Assembly: GCF_014204715.1 (NCBI RefSeq) | Contig: NZ_JACHLY010000001.1 | Span: forward strand, 3,370,501-3,434,500 | Reading direction: 5' to 3' | Source: Streptomonospora salina | GTDB lineage: Bacteria > Actinomycetota > Actinomycetes > Streptosporangiales > Streptosporangiaceae | DNA length: 64,000 nucleotides | In this document: positions 10,517-18,818 of the stretch, piece by piece | Layout of the letters: every line of letters begins with the position of its first letter | How positions within the stretch are numbered: position 1 is the stretch's first letter | Notes under the pieces: generated by a model | Seen by the model: only the letters and a program-made list of their open reading frames with translations | Database searches by the model: none | Told to the model about the DNA's origin: nothing | Made by a program: the position numbers and the translations under genes

Positions 10517-11185
10517 ATGACCTGCGTTTTGCTGGCCGAGGACGATACGTCGATTTCCGAGCCCCTTGCCCGCGCACTCCGCCGCGAAGGGTACTCCGTC
10601 GACGTGACAGTCAACGGCAATGAGACTCTGGAACGCGCCCGCGCCGGCGACGTCGATCTGATGGTCCTCGATCTCGGCTTGCCCGAAATGGACGGGTTGG
10701 AGGTGGCTCGCCGGCTGCGCACCGAAGGCCACGGCACACCGATCCTCATCCTCACGGCGCGCGCCGACGAGGTCGACACCGTGGTGGGGCTCGACGCGGG
10801 AGCCGACGACTACGTCACCAAGCCGTTCCGCCTGGCCGAACTGCTGGCCCGCGTCCGGGCGCTGCTGCGCAGGGGCGGTGCCGAGGTGCCCGTGGTGCAC
10901 GGCGTGCGCATCGACAACGAATCCCGGCGCGCCTGGATCGGCGACCGCGAACTGCAGCTCACCACCAAAGAGTTCGACCTTCTGCGCATTCTCGTGCGCG
11001 ACGCCGGAAAAGTCGTCACCCGCGAGCACATCATGCGCGAAGTGTGGGACACCAATTGGTGGGGCTCCACGAAAACACTGGACATGCATATATCGTGGCT
11101 CCGCCGCAAGCTCGGGGACGACGCGAATCAGCCGTCGTACATCACCACGGTGCGGGGTGTCGGCTTCCGGTTCGAACGCGATTAG
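10517..11185 (+). CDS. OmpR/PhoB family response regulator
   Basis: The 222-residue protein has an N-terminal receiver domain with acidic Asp9-Asp10, phosphoacceptor Asp52 in LMVLDLGLP, Thr80 and Lys102 in YVTKPF. A C-terminal winged helix (about residues 125-222) contains LTTKEFDLLRILVRDAGKVV, WDTNWWGSTKTLDMHI and YITTVRGVGFRFE. It should bind DNA as a phosphorylated dimer. The sensor kinase gene follows 62 bases later on the same strand, so the two form an operon. The upstream spacer 10349-10516 is less GC-rich than its surroundings and probably holds the promoter. The regulon is not evident. Confidence 0.95.
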   Translation: MTCVLLAEDDTSISEPLARALRREGYSVDVTVNGNETLERARAGDVDLMVLDLGLPEMDGLEVARRLRTEGHGTPILILTARADEVDTVVGLDAGADDYVTKPFRLAELLARVRALLRRGGAEVPVVHGVRIDNESRRAWIGDRELQLTTKEFDLLRILVRDAGKVVTREHIMREVWDTNWWGSTKTLDMHISWLRRKLGDDANQPSYITTVRGVGFRFERD

Positions 11186-11247
11186 CCGGACCCGTCCCGC
11201 CGTCGGGGACGGGAGCCGGTCCCCGGACCGAGCAGTGGGGGTGTGAC

Positions 11248-12534
11248 ATGCGCAGGCGGATGCTGTTCTCCACGCTGGTGGTGACCGTGATCGCGGTCCT
11301 GCTGCTGGGGCTGCCGCTGGGCGCGCTGACCTACAGCACCATCCACTCCCAGGCCAGGCGCCAGGTCGAGCAAGAGGCCCAGGTCATCGCGGCCGAAATC
11401 GAAGCCGAGCTCGCCGATTCCGACCGGGTCGACCTCGATCGGCTCACCGAGGTGCACCCCGAACGCCACATCGAGATCAGGCTGCAGACCGGGGAGGTCT
11501 TCAGCGCCGGAGGCTGGGGGGTCGACCCCCGCGCGGACGACTCCCCGCCGAGCGTGCACGCCACCGCGTCCTCGGGCGGGGGCACCGCCGTCACCGTCTG
11601 GCGCGACACCGCCCGGGTGCGGGAGAACATCCTCAACGCCTGGCTGGGCATCGGATCGCTGTCGCTTCTGGCCGTCGGCGTCGCCGTCGGGCTGGCGATG
11701 CTGCAGGCCCGCCGGCTGACCCTGCCCCTGGTGGACCTCGCCGCCACCGCCGAGCGCCTGGGCTCGGGCATCGTCACTCCGTGGGGCCACCGTTACGGGA
11801 TCTCCGAGGCCGACCGGGTCGCCGAGGTCCTCGACCGCAGCGCCGAGCGCATCGCCAGCCTCATCGCCACCGAGCGCCACTTCGCCACCGACGCCTCCCA
11901 CCAGCTGCGCACCCCGCTGACGGCGCTGTCGATGCGGCTGGAAGAGATCATCGCCGAGGCCGACAGCCCCGACGTCGTCCGCGACGAGGGCGAGGCGGCC
12001 CTGGCCCAGACCGAGCGACTCGTCGACACCGTCGAGAACCTGCTGGGGCGGGCACGCAAAAGCCAGCAGCCCCAGGCGGAGGCCATCGACATCGACAACG
12101 CCCTCGGGCGGTTCGTTTCGGAGTGGGGGCCCATCCTGCGCAAGGAGGGCCGCGACGTCCTGCGGGCGGGCGATCGCGGGCTGTCGGCCTCGATCCCCAA
12201 CACCGACCTCACCCAGATCATGGCCACCCTGGTGGACAACGCGCGCCGCCACGGCGCGGGCACGGTGACGATCCGCACGGTCGGCGAGGGCGGGTCGGTG
12301 CGTATCGAGGTCGGCGACGAGGGCCCGGGCGTGCCCGAAGATATCGCCGGACGGATCTTCGAACGCGAGGTGACCGGCGGAAACGGCACCGGGCTGGGCC
12401 TGGCGCTGGCCCGCCACATCGCGGAGTCGCAGGGCGCCCGCGTCGAGCTGATCCAGTCGCGGCCCACCACGTTCGCACTGTTCCTGCCCCCGGCCGGCGG
12501 CACGCTGGCCGAGTCGGGGCCGAGCCCGGCGTGA
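11248..12534 (+). CDS. Sensor histidine kinase, partner of the preceding regulator
   Basis: The 428-residue membrane kinase has a first helix at residues 6-28 (LFSTLVVTVIAVLLLGLPLG) and an extracytoplasmic region of about 100 residues rich in charged residues. A second helix (about 130-152) and a HAMP-like linker (RRLTLPLVDLAATAERLGSG) follow. The DHp domain has His218 in HFATDASHQLRTPLTAL. The ATP-binding domain shows the N box TLVDNARRHG, G1 GDEGPGVPEDI and G2 GNGTGLGLALARHI. Start ATG 11248 follows GTGGGGGTG. The paired regulator lies upstream. A 12-bp hairpin terminator lies downstream against the convergent hydrolase gene. Confidence 0.94.
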   Translation: MRRRMLFSTLVVTVIAVLLLGLPLGALTYSTIHSQARRQVEQEAQVIAAEIEAELADSDRVDLDRLTEVHPERHIEIRLQTGEVFSAGGWGVDPRADDSPPSVHATASSGGGTAVTVWRDTARVRENILNAWLGIGSLSLLAVGVAVGLAMLQARRLTLPLVDLAATAERLGSGIVTPWGHRYGISEADRVAEVLDRSAERIASLIATERHFATDASHQLRTPLTALSMRLEEIIAEADSPDVVRDEGEAALAQTERLVDTVENLLGRARKSQQPQAEAIDIDNALGRFVSEWGPILRKEGRDVLRAGDRGLSASIPNTDLTQIMATLVDNARRHGAGTVTIRTVGEGGSVRIEVGDEGPGVPEDIAGRIFEREVTGGNGTGLGLALARHIAESQGARVELIQSRPTTFALFLPPAGGTLAESGPSPA

Positions 12535-12607
12535 GCCGACGCCCTCCGGTGCGCACGCAGCCGCCGGAGCGCCGCGAGGCCGGACCGGTCCGGGGAGGGG
12601 CGAGCGG

Positions 12608-12635
12608 GGAGGCGGGCCGCGACCGGCCCGCCTCC
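12608..12635. terminator. Bidirectional hairpin between kinase and MBL-fold genes
   Basis: GGAGGCGGGCCG (12608-12619) pairs perfectly with CGGCCCGCCTCC (12624-12635) around a 4-base loop, placed between convergent genes ending at 12534 and 12652. Confidence 0.75.
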
Positions 12636-12651
12636 GGCGCCCGCGGGCGGA

Positions 12652-13272
12652 TCACTCCTGCAGGTTCGCGGCCTCGGCGCCGATCGTGGTGGAGTCGCCG
12701 TGACCGGTGAGCACCGCGGTCTCGGGAGCCAGCGGCAGCAGGCGCGTGCGGATCGAGTCGACGATGGTGGGGTAGTCGGAGAACGACCGCCCCGTCGCGC
12801 CCGGGCCGCCCCGGAACAGGGTGTCGCCGGTGAAGACGGTGCCGATCCCCGGCGCGTGCAGGCACACCGCGCCCGGACTGTGGCCCGGGGTGTGCAGCAC
12901 CTCCAGCTCGACGTCGCCGGCCTGGAGCCACTCGCCGTGCAGTAGCTGCGCGTCGGGTTCGCGGCCGGGGTAGACCATCTCCCACAGTTCCGCGTCGTCG
13001 GGATGCAGCAGGATCGGCGCGTCGCCGAAGTCGGCGAGTTCGGCCGCGGCGTTGATGTGGTCGTTGTGGGCGTGCGTGCACACGACCGCCATGAGCTCGC
13101 GCTCGCCCAGAGCCCGGGCGATCCGCTCGGCGTCGTGTGCCGCGTCGATCACGATCGCCGCGCTCTCGTTGCCGACGATCCAGACGTTGTTGTCGACCTC
13201 CCATTCGCCGCCGTCGAGGCGGAATGTGCCGGAGGTGACGACGTGGTCGACGGGCCCCTGTGCCTCGGCCAT
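12652..13272 (-). CDS. MBL-fold metallo-hydrolase, glyoxalase II-like
   Basis: The 206-residue cytoplasmic protein has the metallo-beta-lactamase signature THAHNDH (His67, His69, Asp71, His72), HTPGHSPGAVCL with a further metal histidine, FTGDTLFRGGPGATGR with the bridging Asp, and a final histidine in LTGHGDSTTIG. This arrangement is that of small glyoxalase II-like thioester hydrolases. In actinobacteria close relatives often neighbour mycothiol-dependent formaldehyde dehydrogenase and may hydrolyse mycothiol thioesters. No such dehydrogenase is here, so the substrate is open. ATG at 13272 follows GGAGG. A 14-codon ORF ends directly before it (TGAATG), suggesting translational coupling. Confidence 0.9.
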   Translation of the reverse strand: MAEAQGPVDHVVTSGTFRLDGGEWEVDNNVWIVGNESAAIVIDAAHDAERIARALGERELMAVVCTHAHNDHINAAAELADFGDAPILLHPDDAELWEMVYPGREPDAQLLHGEWLQAGDVELEVLHTPGHSPGAVCLHAPGIGTVFTGDTLFRGGPGATGRSFSDYPTIVDSIRTRLLPLAPETAVLTGHGDSTTIGAEAANLQE

Positions 13273-13317
13273 TCAGTCGGCCTCCGCATCGCGCGGGTGC
13301 TGCTGCCGGTGCATCAC
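13273..13317 (-). CDS. Short leader ORF upstream of the MBL-fold gene
   Basis: GTG at 13317 (or the next codon, ATG 13314) opens a 14-codon frame encoding VMHRQQHPRDAEAD. Its TGA touches the ATG of the hydrolase. It is preceded by AAGGAGG, a near-perfect Shine-Dalgarno sequence, with 8 bases to the GTG. That is as strong as or stronger than most start signals in this window. It may be a regulatory leader peptide or a remnant of a lost upstream gene. The peptide has no family I recognise. Confidence 0.45.
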   Translation of the reverse strand: MMHRQQHPRDAEAD

Positions 13318-13609
13318 TGTCGGCGCCTCCTTGCCTGCTGCGGTGTCGTGCGGCGGCCGACCGGAGCCGCCGCGCCCCCGGGGCGTGCGGCCGACCGTGC
13401 CGGTGAGCCCACCGTAGCGGGCGCGCGCCCGCCCGCAGAAGTCCCGCCGCGCGCCGCGGGCGCCGCTTCACGGGCACACGCCGTGCCGTCCGGCTCCGCC
13501 GGGGCCGCCGCAGCCGTAGGATCGCTCACGTCGTGCGGGGCAGCAGGCCGCCGCAGCGCTTCGCGCCCCGGGCGCGGAGGTGTCGCCGATCAGCGAATGG
13601 AGTGCACAC
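13318..13609. other. Divergent promoter region between the MBL-fold gene and purE
   Basis: The region is very GC-rich. TAGGAT at 13517-13522 could be a -10 element for purE, but no matching -35 was found. I see no gene on either strand beyond the leader ORF. Confidence 0.35.
13326..13332 (-). promoter_or_regulatory. Consensus ribosome-binding site of the short leader ORF
   Basis: The minus strand reads AAGGAGG here, 8 bases before GTG 13317. It cannot serve the hydrolase start at 13272, which is 53 bases away and has its own GGAGG. Confidence 0.5.
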
Positions 13610-14149
13610 GTGAGCGAGGACGCCCCTGCCGTCGGCATCGTGATGGGCAGCGATTCCGACTGGCCGGTCATGGAGGAGGCGGCCAAGGCGCTGGAGGTGT
13701 TCGGCATCGGTTACGAGGCCGACGTCGTCTCCGCCCACCGCATGCCCAACCGGATGATCTCCTACGGTTCCGAGGCGGCCGAGCGCGGCCTCAAGGCGGT
13801 CATCGCCGGCGCCGGAGGCGCCGCCCACCTGCCGGGCATGCTGGCGGCCGTCACGCCGCTGCCCGTGATCGGCGTGCCCGTGCCGTTGCGCCACCTGGAC
13901 GGGATGGACTCGCTGCTGTCGATCGTGCAGATGCCCGCGGGGGTGCCGGTGGCGACGGTCGCGGTCGGCGCCGCCCGCAACGCCGGGCTGCTGGCGGTGC
14001 GCATGCTCGCCGCCCACGACCCCGACTTGCGCGCGCGCATGAGCGAGTTCCAGGACGAGTTGTGCAGCCAGGCCGAGGAGAAGGGCGCGCGGCTGCGCCG
14101 CCAGGTCGCGGCCGGTACGGCCTCGACCGGCTTCGGCGCCGGGGACTGA
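13610..14149 (+). CDS. purE: N5-carboxyaminoimidazole ribonucleotide mutase
   Basis: PurE class I converts N5-CAIR to CAIR in purine synthesis, using the product of PurK (8561-9718). The 179-residue protein has the N-terminal [20 protein letters not shown], the SAHRMPNRM motif with the catalytic histidine, [38 protein letters not shown] and [18 protein letters not shown] at 13610 was chosen because GGAG lies 7 bases upstream. An in-frame GTG at 13580 would add ten unrelated residues. The convergent hypothetical gene ends 9 bases downstream, leaving no room for a terminator. Confidence 0.96.
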   Translation: MSEDAPAVGIVMGSDSDWPVMEEAAKALEVFGIGYEADVVSAHRMPNRMISYGSEAAERGLKAVIAGAGGAAHLPGMLAAVTPLPVIGVPVPLRHLDGMDSLLSIVQMPAGVPVATVAVGAARNAGLLAVRMLAAHDPDLRARMSEFQDELCSQAEEKGARLRRQVAAGTASTGFGAGD

Positions 14150-14158
14150 TCCGGGCGG

Positions 14159-14782
14159 TCAGTCCCTGCCCCAGCGTGCCCACACGTCGGCGGGGATCCG
14201 GTCGACGATGTCGGTCAGCGCTTCCAGGCGCGCCTCTGCGGGGCCGGGGCCGCCGCCGTCGCTGGTGCAGATGAGTACGTCGCGGTCCATCACCAGGTCG
14301 GTGAACCCGTAGTGGCGCAGGTCCGCGCGCACGGGTTCGGACAGCAGCTCCGTGGCGAAGCGGGCCTCCGGGCTTTCGGCGTAGACGCCGTCGCCGTCGC
14401 CGGTGCTCCCGCCGGGGTCGCGGATGTAGATGTAGGGCACCGGGGCCGGGAGCGCCACGGCGCAGACCTCGATCCGCTGCCACGGGGCGCCGGGCGCGCC
14501 GTGGTGGACGTAGTCGAAGATGCGGAACGGCCGTCCGCGGTGGCGGCCGGTCAGCTCGTGGCGCACCCGGCCCAGCGGGCCGGGCGGCAGGGCAGTGCGC
14601 GGCCAGCCCCGGATGGCGGCCTGGTGGCGCTCGGCGTAGTTCCACCCGTGGGTGTCGGCGAGCTCTCGGCGCGCCTCGGCGCGCGCCGGGTCGATCGGCG
14701 GCGGGTCGGTGCCGGCGGCGGTGCCGTTCTGAGCGTCCGGGCGGTCTCCGGCCGGGCCGCGGAGGAAGCGCGGGCGTCGCAT
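14159..14782 (-). CDS. Conserved actinobacterial hypothetical protein
   Basis: The 207-residue protein has no signal peptide or membrane helix. After a 35-residue disordered N-terminus it reads THGWNYAERHQAAIRGWPR, then VRHELTGRHRGRPFRIFDYV and WQRIEVCAVALPAPVPYIYI. The central pattern (W-x-Y-A-E-R, then LTGRHRGRPF, then a beta-rich segment) is one I recognise from uncharacterised actinobacterial proteins. I do not know its function. ATG at 14782 was kept; the first 30 residues could be shorter in reality. It converges on purE. Confidence 0.7.
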   Translation of the reverse strand: MRRPRFLRGPAGDRPDAQNGTAAGTDPPPIDPARAEARRELADTHGWNYAERHQAAIRGWPRTALPPGPLGRVRHELTGRHRGRPFRIFDYVHHGAPGAPWQRIEVCAVALPAPVPYIYIRDPGGSTGDGDGVYAESPEARFATELLSEPVRADLRHYGFTDLVMDRDVLICTSDGGGPGPAEARLEALTDIVDRIPADVWARWGRD

Positions 14783-14919
14783 GGTCGCTCCTTACCCGGC
14801 TCGCCGCCGGGCCAACCGGCCGCGGTCAGCGCTACACACGGCAATTCGCCCGAATTCGGGTGTTAGGCGGCGAATCCCGGTGGAAGCCGCGTCATGCCCG
14901 GAGGCGCGGGGGTGGGCGT

Positions 14920-15336
14920 TCATCCCAGCAGCCGCGGCCACTCGATCGCCGGGCACCGGTCCATCACCATGGTGCGCCCGGCCGCGCCGACCCGTTCGGC
15001 GGCGTCCGCGTCGACCACACCCAGCTGGAACCACACCGTGGAGATGTCGGGGCGTCCCAGAGCCTCGTCGGCGACCGCACCGGCGTCGGAGGACCGGCGG
15101 AAGACGTCGGCGACATCGACCTCGAAGGGGACGTCGGAGAGCGACGCGTATCCCTGCTCGCCGTGCACCGTGGCGGCGGAGGGGTGCACGGGCACGATCC
15201 GCTTTCCGCGCTCCTGCAGGAAGCGGGCAACGCTGTAGGCCGGCCGCTGCGGGTTGTCGCCGAGACCGACGATCGCCCACACCCGGGCCTCGTGCAGCAC
15301 GCGGCGGATCGCGTCCTCGTCGGCGACTGCGCTCAT
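14920..15336 (-). CDS. CoA-binding domain protein (YccU-like)
   Basis: The 138-residue Rossmann-fold protein has VWAIVGLGDNPQRPAYSVARF, then GKRIVPVHPSAATVHGEQGY, DVADVFRRSSDAGAVADEAL and ISTVWFQLGVVDADAAERV. It ends MVMDRCPAIEWPRLLG. These are the hallmarks of the stand-alone CoA_binding_2 family. The cofactor and role are unproven. ATG 15336 was chosen because GGGGGG lies 6 bases upstream; the ATG at 15342 would touch that run. It stands alone between the hypothetical gene and ugd. Confidence 0.85.
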   Translation of the reverse strand: MSAVADEDAIRRVLHEARVWAIVGLGDNPQRPAYSVARFLQERGKRIVPVHPSAATVHGEQGYASLSDVPFEVDVADVFRRSSDAGAVADEALGRPDISTVWFQLGVVDADAAERVGAAGRTMVMDRCPAIEWPRLLG

Positions 15337-15377
15337 CGTCATCCCCCCATGATGCCTTGCTCTGTCCGGCCGCCCGG

Positions 15378-16709
15378 TCAGGGCCGGCCCAGCGCCCGGT
15401 AGGTCCATCCGCAGTCGCGCCAGTGCTGCGGGTCCAGCGCGTTGCGGCCGTCCACGATCCGCGGCTGGGCCGCCACCTTGGCCAGCTCGTCGGGGTCGGC
15501 GTCGCGGAACTCCGCCCACTCCGTCAGCAGCAGTACGACCTCGGCGTCGCGCACGGCCTCCAGCATCGTGTGCGCGTAGCGCAAGTCGGGGAACTCCTGC
15601 TTGGCGCGGTCCAGCGCCTCGGGGTCGTACACGGTCACGACACCGCCCAGCTCGGCGATCGCGGTGGCCACGTGCAGCGCCGGCGAATCGCGGATGTCGT
15701 CGGAGTTGGGTTTGAACGCCGCGCCGAGCACGCCCACGGTGCGCCCGGCGAAGCTGCCGCCGATGAGCCCGCGGGCGATGTCGACGGTGCGCGCCCGCCG
15801 CCGCTGGTTGATGGCGTCCACCTCGCGCAGAAAGGACAGCGCCGGCTCCACGCCCAGCTCGTCGGCGCGGGCCATGAAGGCCCGGATGTCCTTGGGCAGG
15901 CACCCGCCGCCGAACCCGAGTCCGGGTCCCAGGAACTTGCCGCCGATGCGGTCGTCGTGGCTCAGCGCCTCCGCCAGCTTCATGACGTCGGCTCCGGCGG
16001 CCTCGGACACTTCGGCCATGGCGTTGATGAAGGAGATCTTGGTGGCGAGGAACGCGTTGGCCGACACCTTGACCAGCTCGGCCGTCGGCAGGTCGGTGAC
16101 CAGGAAGGGGATGCCCTGCTCGATCTGCGGTGCGCACAGCTCGCGCATGGCGGACTCGACGGCGGGGGAGTCGGTGCCGATGACGATGCGGTTGGGCCGC
16201 AGCGTGTCCTCCACGCCGAACCCCTCCCGCAGGAACTCCGGGCTCCATCCCAGGTGCACCTCCGCACCCGGGGGTGCGCACTCCGCGATGCGCTTCGTCA
16301 GCCGCCCGGCGGTCCCCACCGGCACCGTCGACTTGCCGATGATGATCGCCGGGCCCGTCAGCCGGGCGGCCAGGGAGTCGACGGCGGCTTCGACGAACGA
16401 GAGGTCGGCGGCGTCGGAATCGTCGCGCTGCGGGGTGCCCACGCACAGGAAGTGGACGTCGGCGAAGGCGGCGGCTTCGTCGTAGTCGGAGGTGAAGCGC
16501 AGCCGGCCGTTGGCGAGGTTGCGCTGGAGGACCTCCTCCAGGCCCGGTTCGTAGAACGGCGCCCGTCCGGCGGAGAGGCTGTCGATCTTGGACCGGTCGA
16601 GATCCAGGCCCAGCACTTCGAAACCGAGCTCGGCCATGCAGGCGGCATGCGTGGCACCCAGGTAGCCGGTGCCGATGACGGAGATCCTGCTGCGCGATTC
16701 TGCGACCAA
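15378..16709 (-). CDS. ugd: UDP-glucose 6-dehydrogenase
   Basis: The enzyme oxidises UDP-glucose to UDP-glucuronate using two NAD+. The 443-residue protein has the N-terminal Rossmann motif ISVIGTGYLGATHAACMAELGF, YEPGLEEVL, KSTVPVGTAGRL, WSPEFLREGFGVEDTL, NAFLATKISFINAMAEV, the catalytic GFGGGCLPKD with Cys270, and VLGAAFKPNSDDIRDSPAL in the C-terminal UDP-binding domain. Start is TTG at 16709, supported by GGAAGGA 7 bases upstream. It is the first gene of the surface-polymer region. A second, distinct nucleotide-sugar dehydrogenase lies at 32461-33795. Confidence 0.93.
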   Translation of the reverse strand: MVAESRSRISVIGTGYLGATHAACMAELGFEVLGLDLDRSKIDSLSAGRAPFYEPGLEEVLQRNLANGRLRFTSDYDEAAAFADVHFLCVGTPQRDDSDAADLSFVEAAVDSLAARLTGPAIIIGKSTVPVGTAGRLTKRIAECAPPGAEVHLGWSPEFLREGFGVEDTLRPNRIVIGTDSPAVESAMRELCAPQIEQGIPFLVTDLPTAELVKVSANAFLATKISFINAMAEVSEAAGADVMKLAEALSHDDRIGGKFLGPGLGFGGGCLPKDIRAFMARADELGVEPALSFLREVDAINQRRRARTVDIARGLIGGSFAGRTVGVLGAAFKPNSDDIRDSPALHVATAIAELGGVVTVYDPEALDRAKQEFPDLRYAHTMLEAVRDAEVVLLLTEWAEFRDADPDELAKVAAQPRIVDGRNALDPQHWRDCGWTYRALGRP

Positions 16710-17170
16710 TGGTCCGTCCTTCCAAGCTGAGCTGGCGTCGCTGCCGTCCGCGCCGACGCGGTTTCGCCCTGCGGCGTTGGCATGCTACCGCCGGGCCGAG
16801 CAGGGGTCGGCGCCGGTGCCGGAGCTCCTGCGGGGCTCGCGGAGCCGCACAGCGGACCCCCGCGGCCCCGGAGCCGCCGCGCGCCGCGGGTTCTGCCTGT
16901 GCCGCCCGCCGGGGACGCTCCGCGTCACCCGCCTTCCCCGAGGTGTTTCCGGGATCGTGCCCGGTGCAACGTCGATCCGCGCGTCGGCTGCCGCGGACGG
17001 CCGCGGACGGCCGCGGACGGAAGCGGCCGCCGCGGGCCGGTGCTGCCGGACCCCCGGGAACGCGATGGTGCTGCGCCGGTACGGCGATCGTCGAACGGCC
17101 GCTCGGCCGCAAGATTACCCGTGGGCGAACGATGCGGGCGCCGCCGCCGGCAGCGGCGGCGCGGCAGCGC
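16710..17170. other. Intergenic region with a short tandem repeat
   Basis: This 461-base gap lies upstream of ugd and downstream of the 17171 gene. It presumably holds the ugd promoter and leader. CCGCGGACGG is repeated three times in tandem at 16991-17020. I see no credible gene on either strand. Confidence 0.5.
16991..17020. repeat. Three tandem copies of a 10-bp unit
   Basis: CCGCGGACGG occurs three times head to tail without mismatch in the gap upstream of ugd. Confidence 0.85.
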
Positions 17171-17887
17171 TCAGCCGCGGTCCTGCCACCGCGGCGACGG
17201 GGAACCGCGCGGATCGCCGGCGTCCGGGCGGTGCGGATCGTTCCAGCCCGACGGTCCCGCGGCGGGCGGCGGTCCGGGCTGCTGCGGCTGCCGGTCGCGC
17301 GGATCGGACACGTGGTAGCGCGGCGGCATCCCGTCGGCGTCTGGGCTCATCGTCTGCGTGGTCCCGGTGCCCTCCGGCGGGGCGCTGTCGCCGCCGGAGC
17401 GTGCCGCTGTCGTGCTGGAGCCGTCGTAAGGATCGTCGTCGAACTCGTCCCCGTCCCGGCTGCGCCAGCGCGAGGGCGGCAGGGCGGAGACGACGAGGGC
17501 CGCGCCCACCACGGCGAACACCGGTCCCCAGGGGAACCACGGCTGCTCACCGGGCCAATCGACCGTAAGCAGGTCGGCCACCGCCGGCACCGGCCGGGGC
17601 AGGTCCGCGGTCTCGGCGAAGCCCGCTGCGCCGAGGACCAGTCCGGGCACCAGCGCCGCCAGCGGCGACAGGCGCGACCCCGTCAGCAGGCCCAGCAGCA
17701 GCCCCACCGTGGCCAGCACGGAGACCGGCACCAGCCACGACGGCCCCGGTACGACGGCGGCCAGGTCGTGGTTGAGGAGACCGGCCTCGGCGCTCCAGTG
17801 CGGCGCCCAGGCGAGTCCGACCGCCAGAACCGGGACGGCCAGGATTCCGGCGAGCAGGCCCAGGAAATGGCGCAGGCCGTTGGACAT
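17171..17887 (-). CDS. Four-helix membrane protein with proline-rich tail (paralog 1)
   Basis: The 238-residue protein has four hydrophobic helices in the first 125 residues (LLAGILAVPVLAVGLAW, VSVLATVGLLLGLLTGSRL, ALVPGLVLGAAGF and GPVFAVVGAALVVSALPP). A hydrophilic, Pro/Gly/Asp-rich, probably disordered tail of about 110 residues follows. The start MSNGLRHFLGLLAG has GAGGAG 6 bases upstream. The next gene (18030-18707) encodes the same architecture with matching motifs (LRH-GLL-G, SRLSPLAAL versus ARVSPLAAL, PPSRWRSRD versus VPSRWRARN), so the two are tandem paralogs. The function is unknown. Their place beside an LCP gene suggests a cell-envelope role. Confidence 0.75.
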   Translation of the reverse strand: MSNGLRHFLGLLAGILAVPVLAVGLAWAPHWSAEAGLLNHDLAAVVPGPSWLVPVSVLATVGLLLGLLTGSRLSPLAALVPGLVLGAAGFAETADLPRPVPAVADLLTVDWPGEQPWFPWGPVFAVVGAALVVSALPPSRWRSRDGDEFDDDPYDGSSTTAARSGGDSAPPEGTGTTQTMSPDADGMPPRYHVSDPRDRQPQQPGPPPAAGPSGWNDPHRPDAGDPRGSPSPRWQDRG

Positions 17888-18029
17888 GGGGGACTCCTCA
17901 GGCGGGGACGCGCGCGGACACCACACGCTAGCCCCGACTCCCCGCCCGGTGCCAGAGGGACTGCGGGTCCGGCCCCATCCGGTACGCACCGGATACGGGC
18001 GGGATGCCGACTCGTGTCGTGCCGAGCGG

Positions 18030-18707
18030 TCAGTCCCGCCCGCGCTGGAACTCCAGCGTGTCGCTCTCGGGCGCGCGCGAAGACGAATTCCAGCGCGGCC
18101 GGCCTATGCGCCGGCGCCGCATCGGCGTCGTCGTCGACTCCGGATCGCCTTCCGGCGCTTCGCCGAGCCCGCCGCGTCCGTGGAGTGTGTCAGGGCCGGC
18201 GCCCGTCGGGCCGTCCGGTCGGGCGGGCTCGGGACCGTGCCCGCCGCGCGGCCCGGGCACGCCGTCGGCCGGAAGCGGGCCCGGGTCGCCGGGCCGGGGC
18301 GCGTTGCGGGCGCGCCACCGCGACGGGACCAGTCCCGAGACGAACAGCAGGGTGCCCAGCGGCAGCGCCAGCAGCAGGCCGGGGCCCAGCGGGTGCAGGA
18401 CCGAGTCGTCGGGGATCCAGCCGGGCAGCGCCGCGTCCACCGTCCCCGCGGCCATGACCGGCCACAGCGCGTAGCCCAGCAGCAACCCCCCGCTGAACAG
18501 CGCCGCCAGTGGCGAGACGCGGGCGCCGGCGAGGAACCCGCAGGCGACGCCGACGAACATCAGCACGCCCACCGCGGTCAGCCCCAGCGGTGCGAAGCCC
18601 GCGCCGCCGACCGCGGCGGAGACACGCTGGGCGGACCAGCCCAGGGCGGCCCACAGGGCCGGGGCGATGGCCGCACCGGTCAGCAGACCGATCACGTGGC
18701 GCAGCAT
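18030..18707 (-). CDS. Four-helix membrane protein with charged tail (paralog 2)
   Basis: The 225-residue protein starts MLRHVIGLLTGAAIAPALW. It has four membrane helices up to LLLALPLGTLLFVSGLVPSRW, then a disordered tail rich in Pro, Gly and Arg. It is a tandem paralog of the 17171-17887 product. The DNA at the 3' end holds an inverted repeat, CGCGCTGGAA (18041-18050) with TTCCAGCGCG (18088-18097). CGCTGGA/TCCAGCG at 18043-18058 is nested within it, so a hairpin may form over the last codons. It lies between an LCP gene and its paralog on the same strand. No function is known. Confidence 0.75.
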   Translation of the reverse strand: MLRHVIGLLTGAAIAPALWAALGWSAQRVSAAVGGAGFAPLGLTAVGVLMFVGVACGFLAGARVSPLAALFSGGLLLGYALWPVMAAGTVDAALPGWIPDDSVLHPLGPGLLLALPLGTLLFVSGLVPSRWRARNAPRPGDPGPLPADGVPGPRGGHGPEPARPDGPTGAGPDTLHGRGGLGEAPEGDPESTTTPMRRRRIGRPRWNSSSRAPESDTLEFQRGRD

Positions 18708-18818
18708 CGTGCCTCCTCAGCAGAGCGCCGTACCTCCCGGTTCGGCGTCGGGAACCCCCACGCTATCCGGTGCCGCAGCGCCCTCGGCTGCGGCCCGAAC
18801 GCCGCCGCTGCGGGGCTT

